This document shows positions 6,162 to 8,761 of a DNA stretch of 8,761 bases, piece after piece (within the stretch, counting starts at the first letter, position 1; every line of letters starts with the position of its first letter). The notes under the pieces were generated by a model. That model was not told where the DNA came from and made no database searches. It worked only from the letters and a program-made list of their open reading frames with translations. This DNA is from Acidobacteriota bacterium (GTDB lineage Bacteria > Acidobacteriota > Terriglobia > Terriglobales > Acidobacteriaceae), in the NCBI GenBank assembly GCA_021782675.1, contig JAJXUS010000063.1, positions 1-8,761 on the forward strand, given 5' to 3'. Both the position numbers and the translations under genes were made by a program.

Positions 6162-8618
6162 GTGACTGCACTGCTGAACGATCTTCGCTACGGACTGCGC
6201 CAGTTGCGCAAAGCTCCAGGATTTACTGTAACCGCTATCGTTACATTAGCGTTGGGAATTGGTATCAGCGCAGCCATGTTTACCGTTCTAGACGGAGTGT
6301 TGCTGCGGCCTCTGCCCGTACCCCATCCCACTCGACTGGTAGCACTGGGGAATCCGCAGCCCGGCAATCAAGGTCTACCGGGTGTGTCATCACTGCCCAA
6401 TCTTCAGGACTGGCGTGCGGAGACGAAGTCCTTCCAATCAATCGCGTGGTATACATCCCTGTTCTTCAATCTGAAAAAGCCGGATGGCTCAACGGACTTT
6501 TCGATCAACGAACAGGCCAGCGCCAATTTCTTTACCACCCTGCAGGCCACGCCCGCGCTCGGCCGGACTTTCGTTCCCGCAGACCGGAACGGAACCGGCA
6601 ACCCGGTCGTGGTCAGCAACTTTGTATGGCGGACCTATCTGCACAGCGACCCAGGCATTCTCGGGAAGACGCTGCAGATTGGAAGCGGCGCCTATACGGT
6701 GATCGGCGTGATGCCGCGACACTTCTACCTGCCACTGAACGACGATGGCCCAGTTGTCTGGACCATGCTGAAGCCGCTGCCGACCATGACGCGGGACAGC
6801 AGCTTTCTGAATGGCATCGGTCGCCTGCGGCCCGGGATCAGCATTGCGTCCGCGCATGCCGAACTGATGGGCATTCAAGCCGATCTCGTCCGGCGGTACG
6901 CCAGTATGGACCTCGATAAGCAGGTGGCGGTGGTCGGGCTCCGCAAGATGTTCGTGGGGTCGGCACGCTCCGGACTGCTGGCGCTTCAGGGCGCAGTCTT
7001 ATTAGTCTGGCTCATCGCGTGCGCCAATGTCGCAGGGCTGATGCTGACCCGGCTCTCCGCCCGCCGCCGCGAAATCGCAGTGCGCGCGGCACTGGGGGCT
7101 GGCCGCGGACGCATCGTCCGTCAATTTCTCACGGAAAGCCTGTTGATCGGCGGAGCAAGCGGATTGCTTGGCTATGGGCTTGCGATTTTGTGCCTGCGAT
7201 TGCTGCATCATGCCATCGCAGCGAATCTTAGCCGCGCTGCGGACATCTTCATCGACGCTCCGGTCGTTGCGCTGCTGATCTCGCTTTCTCTGTTGTCCGC
7301 GATTCTTTTTGGAACACTCCCGGCGCTGCAGGCTGCCTCTGCAAACCCGCAGGACGCCCTGCACCAGGGCACTCTGGGAGCCGGCAGCGGACTGGCTCAG
7401 ATTCGGCTGCGCAATTTCCTGATCGTGGGCGAACTGGCATTGTCGCTGGTGCTGCTCTTCAGCGCGGGTCTGCTGCTGCGCACGCTCTATGCCCTGCACA
7501 ATCTCGATCTTGGCTTTAACCAGCACAATCTGATCGATGCAATGTTTTTCCCTGTGAATGGGTTCGATATTTTCGAGAAATCGCAACCCACCATCAACAC
7601 AGTTGATCTGCCGCTGCTGGAGAGCGTCCGCGCGTTGCCTGGCGTGCAGCGTGCCGCCATCGTCACACGCGCTCCCCTTAGTTACCAGGTGAACATGACG
7701 GATGGATTCCATGTGTTTGGTGTGCCGGGCCGGGAACAGCACGTGCAATTGGCGTTCGCCACTCCAGACGCTTTCCAGGTGCTGGGAATGGCGCTCCAGC
7801 GGGGCCGCTACTTCACGGAAGATGACAGGCCGTCGACGCAGGCGGTCGCCATTGTCAACGAAGCGTTTGTCCGGAAGTTTCTCCCAGGGAAGGATCCGCT
7901 CGATCAGCGGTTGATACTTGATGACGATCCAAAAACCAAGGGTATTTTGGGAAATGTACGCGTCGTTGGCGTTGTAGGGGATGCGCCGGTCGGACGCGTC
8001 GGCGAAGCATCTATCCCCATGGCGTACGTGGACCTGCTGCAGATGACGGCCACCGACCCGATGTACCCTATCGCCTCCATCGTCGGAGAGCTGGTGGTGC
8101 GCACGCAGCGCGATCCGAAGGTGATGATACCTGCCATCCGCGAGATCTTCACGCAGGTGGCTCCGGCTGTCAGTGTCGGCTCTATACAAACCTTCAGACA
8201 AAAGATCGACGGGGAGCTTGGCAGCCAGACGCTGGCGGCGCGGCTGCTCTGGATCTTTGCCGTCGCTGCGGTACTGATCTCCGCGGCGGGACTCTATGGA
8301 CTGCTGAGCTACAGTGTCGCCCAACGTACGCGGGAGATTGGCGTGCGGATCGCGCTGGGGGCGCAACGGGCAGACATTCTGCGAGTGGTGATGCGGCAGG
8401 CGGGGCGGCTACTCGGCACCGGACTGGCGCTGGGGATGCTCGCCGCATCTCTGCTGGGGCACCTGCTGCGGAGTTTTCTCTACGGGGTAAGCCAGCATGA
8501 CGGGCTCACGCTGCTGGCGGTCGCTACTGTGTTGAGCCTGGTTGGATTGCTGGCAGCATACATCCCGGCGCGTCGCGCCGCTGCGGTGGAACCAACGGAA
8601 GCTTTGCGAACGGAATAG
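6162..8618 (+). CDS. Duplicated MacB/FtsX-fold ABC permease (ADOP family), third of three, GTG start
   Basis: This 818-residue protein has the same double-module plan: leader [15 protein letters not shown] (7-21), TM1 (21-43), periplasmic domain 1 (about 45-270), TM2-4 (272-295, 326-348, 367-387), TM5 (418-439), periplasmic domain 2 (about 442-692), and TM6-8 (694-718, 749-769, 781-801). Coupling segments are [10 protein letters not shown] (303-312) and [10 protein letters not shown] (724-733), the closest of the three genes to the usual MacB/FtsX form. The C-terminus [12 protein letters not shown] is typical. Two oddities: codons 18-47 end in G or C in only 12 of 30 cases (25 of 30 in permease 1, 24 of 30 in permease 2), and before the last TM it reads HDG where the other two have FDP and ADP. 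It follows permease 2 by 18 bp and precedes a second ATPase gene by 13 bp, so it probably lies mid-operon. The reading frame is intact. Confidence 0.93.
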   Translation: MTALLNDLRYGLRQLRKAPGFTVTAIVTLALGIGISAAMFTVLDGVLLRPLPVPHPTRLVALGNPQPGNQGLPGVSSLPNLQDWRAETKSFQSIAWYTSLFFNLKKPDGSTDFSINEQASANFFTTLQATPALGRTFVPADRNGTGNPVVVSNFVWRTYLHSDPGILGKTLQIGSGAYTVIGVMPRHFYLPLNDDGPVVWTMLKPLPTMTRDSSFLNGIGRLRPGISIASAHAELMGIQADLVRRYASMDLDKQVAVVGLRKMFVGSARSGLLALQGAVLLVWLIACANVAGLMLTRLSARRREIAVRAALGAGRGRIVRQFLTESLLIGGASGLLGYGLAILCLRLLHHAIAANLSRAADIFIDAPVVALLISLSLLSAILFGTLPALQAASANPQDALHQGTLGAGSGLAQIRLRNFLIVGELALSLVLLFSAGLLLRTLYALHNLDLGFNQHNLIDAMFFPVNGFDIFEKSQPTINTVDLPLLESVRALPGVQRAAIVTRAPLSYQVNMTDGFHVFGVPGREQHVQLAFATPDAFQVLGMALQRGRYFTEDDRPSTQAVAIVNEAFVRKFLPGKDPLDQRLILDDDPKTKGILGNVRVVGVVGDAPVGRVGEASIPMAYVDLLQMTATDPMYPIASIVGELVVRTQRDPKVMIPAIREIFTQVAPAVSVGSIQTFRQKIDGELGSQTLAARLLWIFAVAAVLISAAGLYGLLSYSVAQRTREIGVRIALGAQRADILRVVMRQAGRLLGTGLALGMLAASLLGHLLRSFLYGVSQHDGLTLLAVATVLSLVGLLAAYIPARRAAAVEPTEALRTE

Positions 8619-8623
8619 TGCAC

Positions 8624-8627
8624 GAGG
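8624..8627 (+). promoter_or_regulatory. Probable ribosome binding site of the second ATPase
   Basis: GAGG, followed by AAAA, ends 4 bp before ATG 8632. It is weaker and closer than the sites of the permeases, but it is the only candidate in the 13-bp gap. Confidence 0.45.
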
Positions 8628-8631
8628 AAAA

Positions 8632-8761
8632 ATGATCTCCCTGAAAAATATCGAACGTAGTTACAAATTGGGCGCCGGGCAGTTCTGGGTGCTGCGCCGC
8701 ATTCAATTGGAGATTCAGCCAGGTGAGTTTCTCAGCATCATGGGCCCGTCAGGTTCCGGCA
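8632..8761 (+). CDS. Second ABC transporter ATP-binding protein, N-terminal 43 residues (runs off window)
   Basis: The visible part starts MISLKNIERSYKLG, continues through an A-loop-like region and strand (FWVLRRIQLEIQPGEF), and ends in GPSGSG, the first residues of a Walker A motif whose lysine codon is cut by the window edge. The spacing of the opening strand, PGEF and Walker A is that of a LolD/MacB-type nucleotide-binding domain. It differs clearly from the ATPase at 194-940 (for example no N-terminal extension, and GPSGSG rather than GPSGCG), so it is a second, diverged ATPase and not a recent copy. Whether it is a free-standing subunit or fused to a permease cannot be seen. Its position 13 bp after permease 3 makes co-transcription likely. 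Confidence 0.9.
   Translation, partial: MISLKNIERSYKLGAGQFWVLRRIQLEIQPGEFLSIMGPSGSG

Noticed and set aside
5972..6919. A 315-codon open frame on the plus strand bridging permeases 2 and 3
   Set aside because: It is out of frame with two well-supported genes and its sequence is low-quality Arg/Ser-rich; no frameshift is needed to explain either permease.
7002..8366. A 454-codon open frame on the minus strand
   Set aside because: It lies wholly within permease 3, whose domains and ending are clear; the antisense translation has no recognisable motif.

Overview
The window suggests an acidobacterium, probably class Terriglobia. The evidence is three consecutive large permeases of the 'acidobacterial duplicated orphan permease' (ADOP) type, GC-rich coding sequence, and an intergenic patch of inverted GTCATTCCC/GGGAATCTGCT elements with TTGCTG-rich filler, which I recall as common in genomes of that group. 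The taxonomic call is inference from family knowledge, not a database match.

Layout, all on the + strand: (1) 1-123, the C-terminal end of a HlyD/MacA-like periplasmic adaptor; (2) a 70-bp gap with a perfect 8-bp hairpin; (3) 194-940, a complete LolD/MacB-type ABC ATPase; (4) a 262-bp gap (941-1202) filled with repeats and holding no credible gene; (5) 1203-3689, 3702-6143 and 6162-8618, three tandem MacB/FtsX-fold permeases of 828, 813 and 818 residues, 12 and 18 bp apart; (6) from 8632 to the window edge, the start of a second ABC ATPase, cut inside its Walker A motif.

The genes read as one transport locus. Each permease holds two MacB_PCD/FtsX modules (about eight membrane segments and two large periplasmic domains), so each is probably a covalent version of the permease dimer seen in LolCE or MacB. 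The ATPases would power them from the cytoplasm and the adaptor would connect to the periplasm and possibly an outer-membrane channel. The substrate cannot be read from the sequence.

The points most worth attention are that these 'orphan' permeases sit directly beside two ATPase genes and an adaptor, that a REP/REPIN-like repeat cluster interrupts the operon between ATPase and permeases, and that the third permease has a sharp change in codon use just after a 33-bp block almost identical to the first permease. I see no RNA gene, CRISPR array, insertion sequence or phage gene. No wholly new system is evident.
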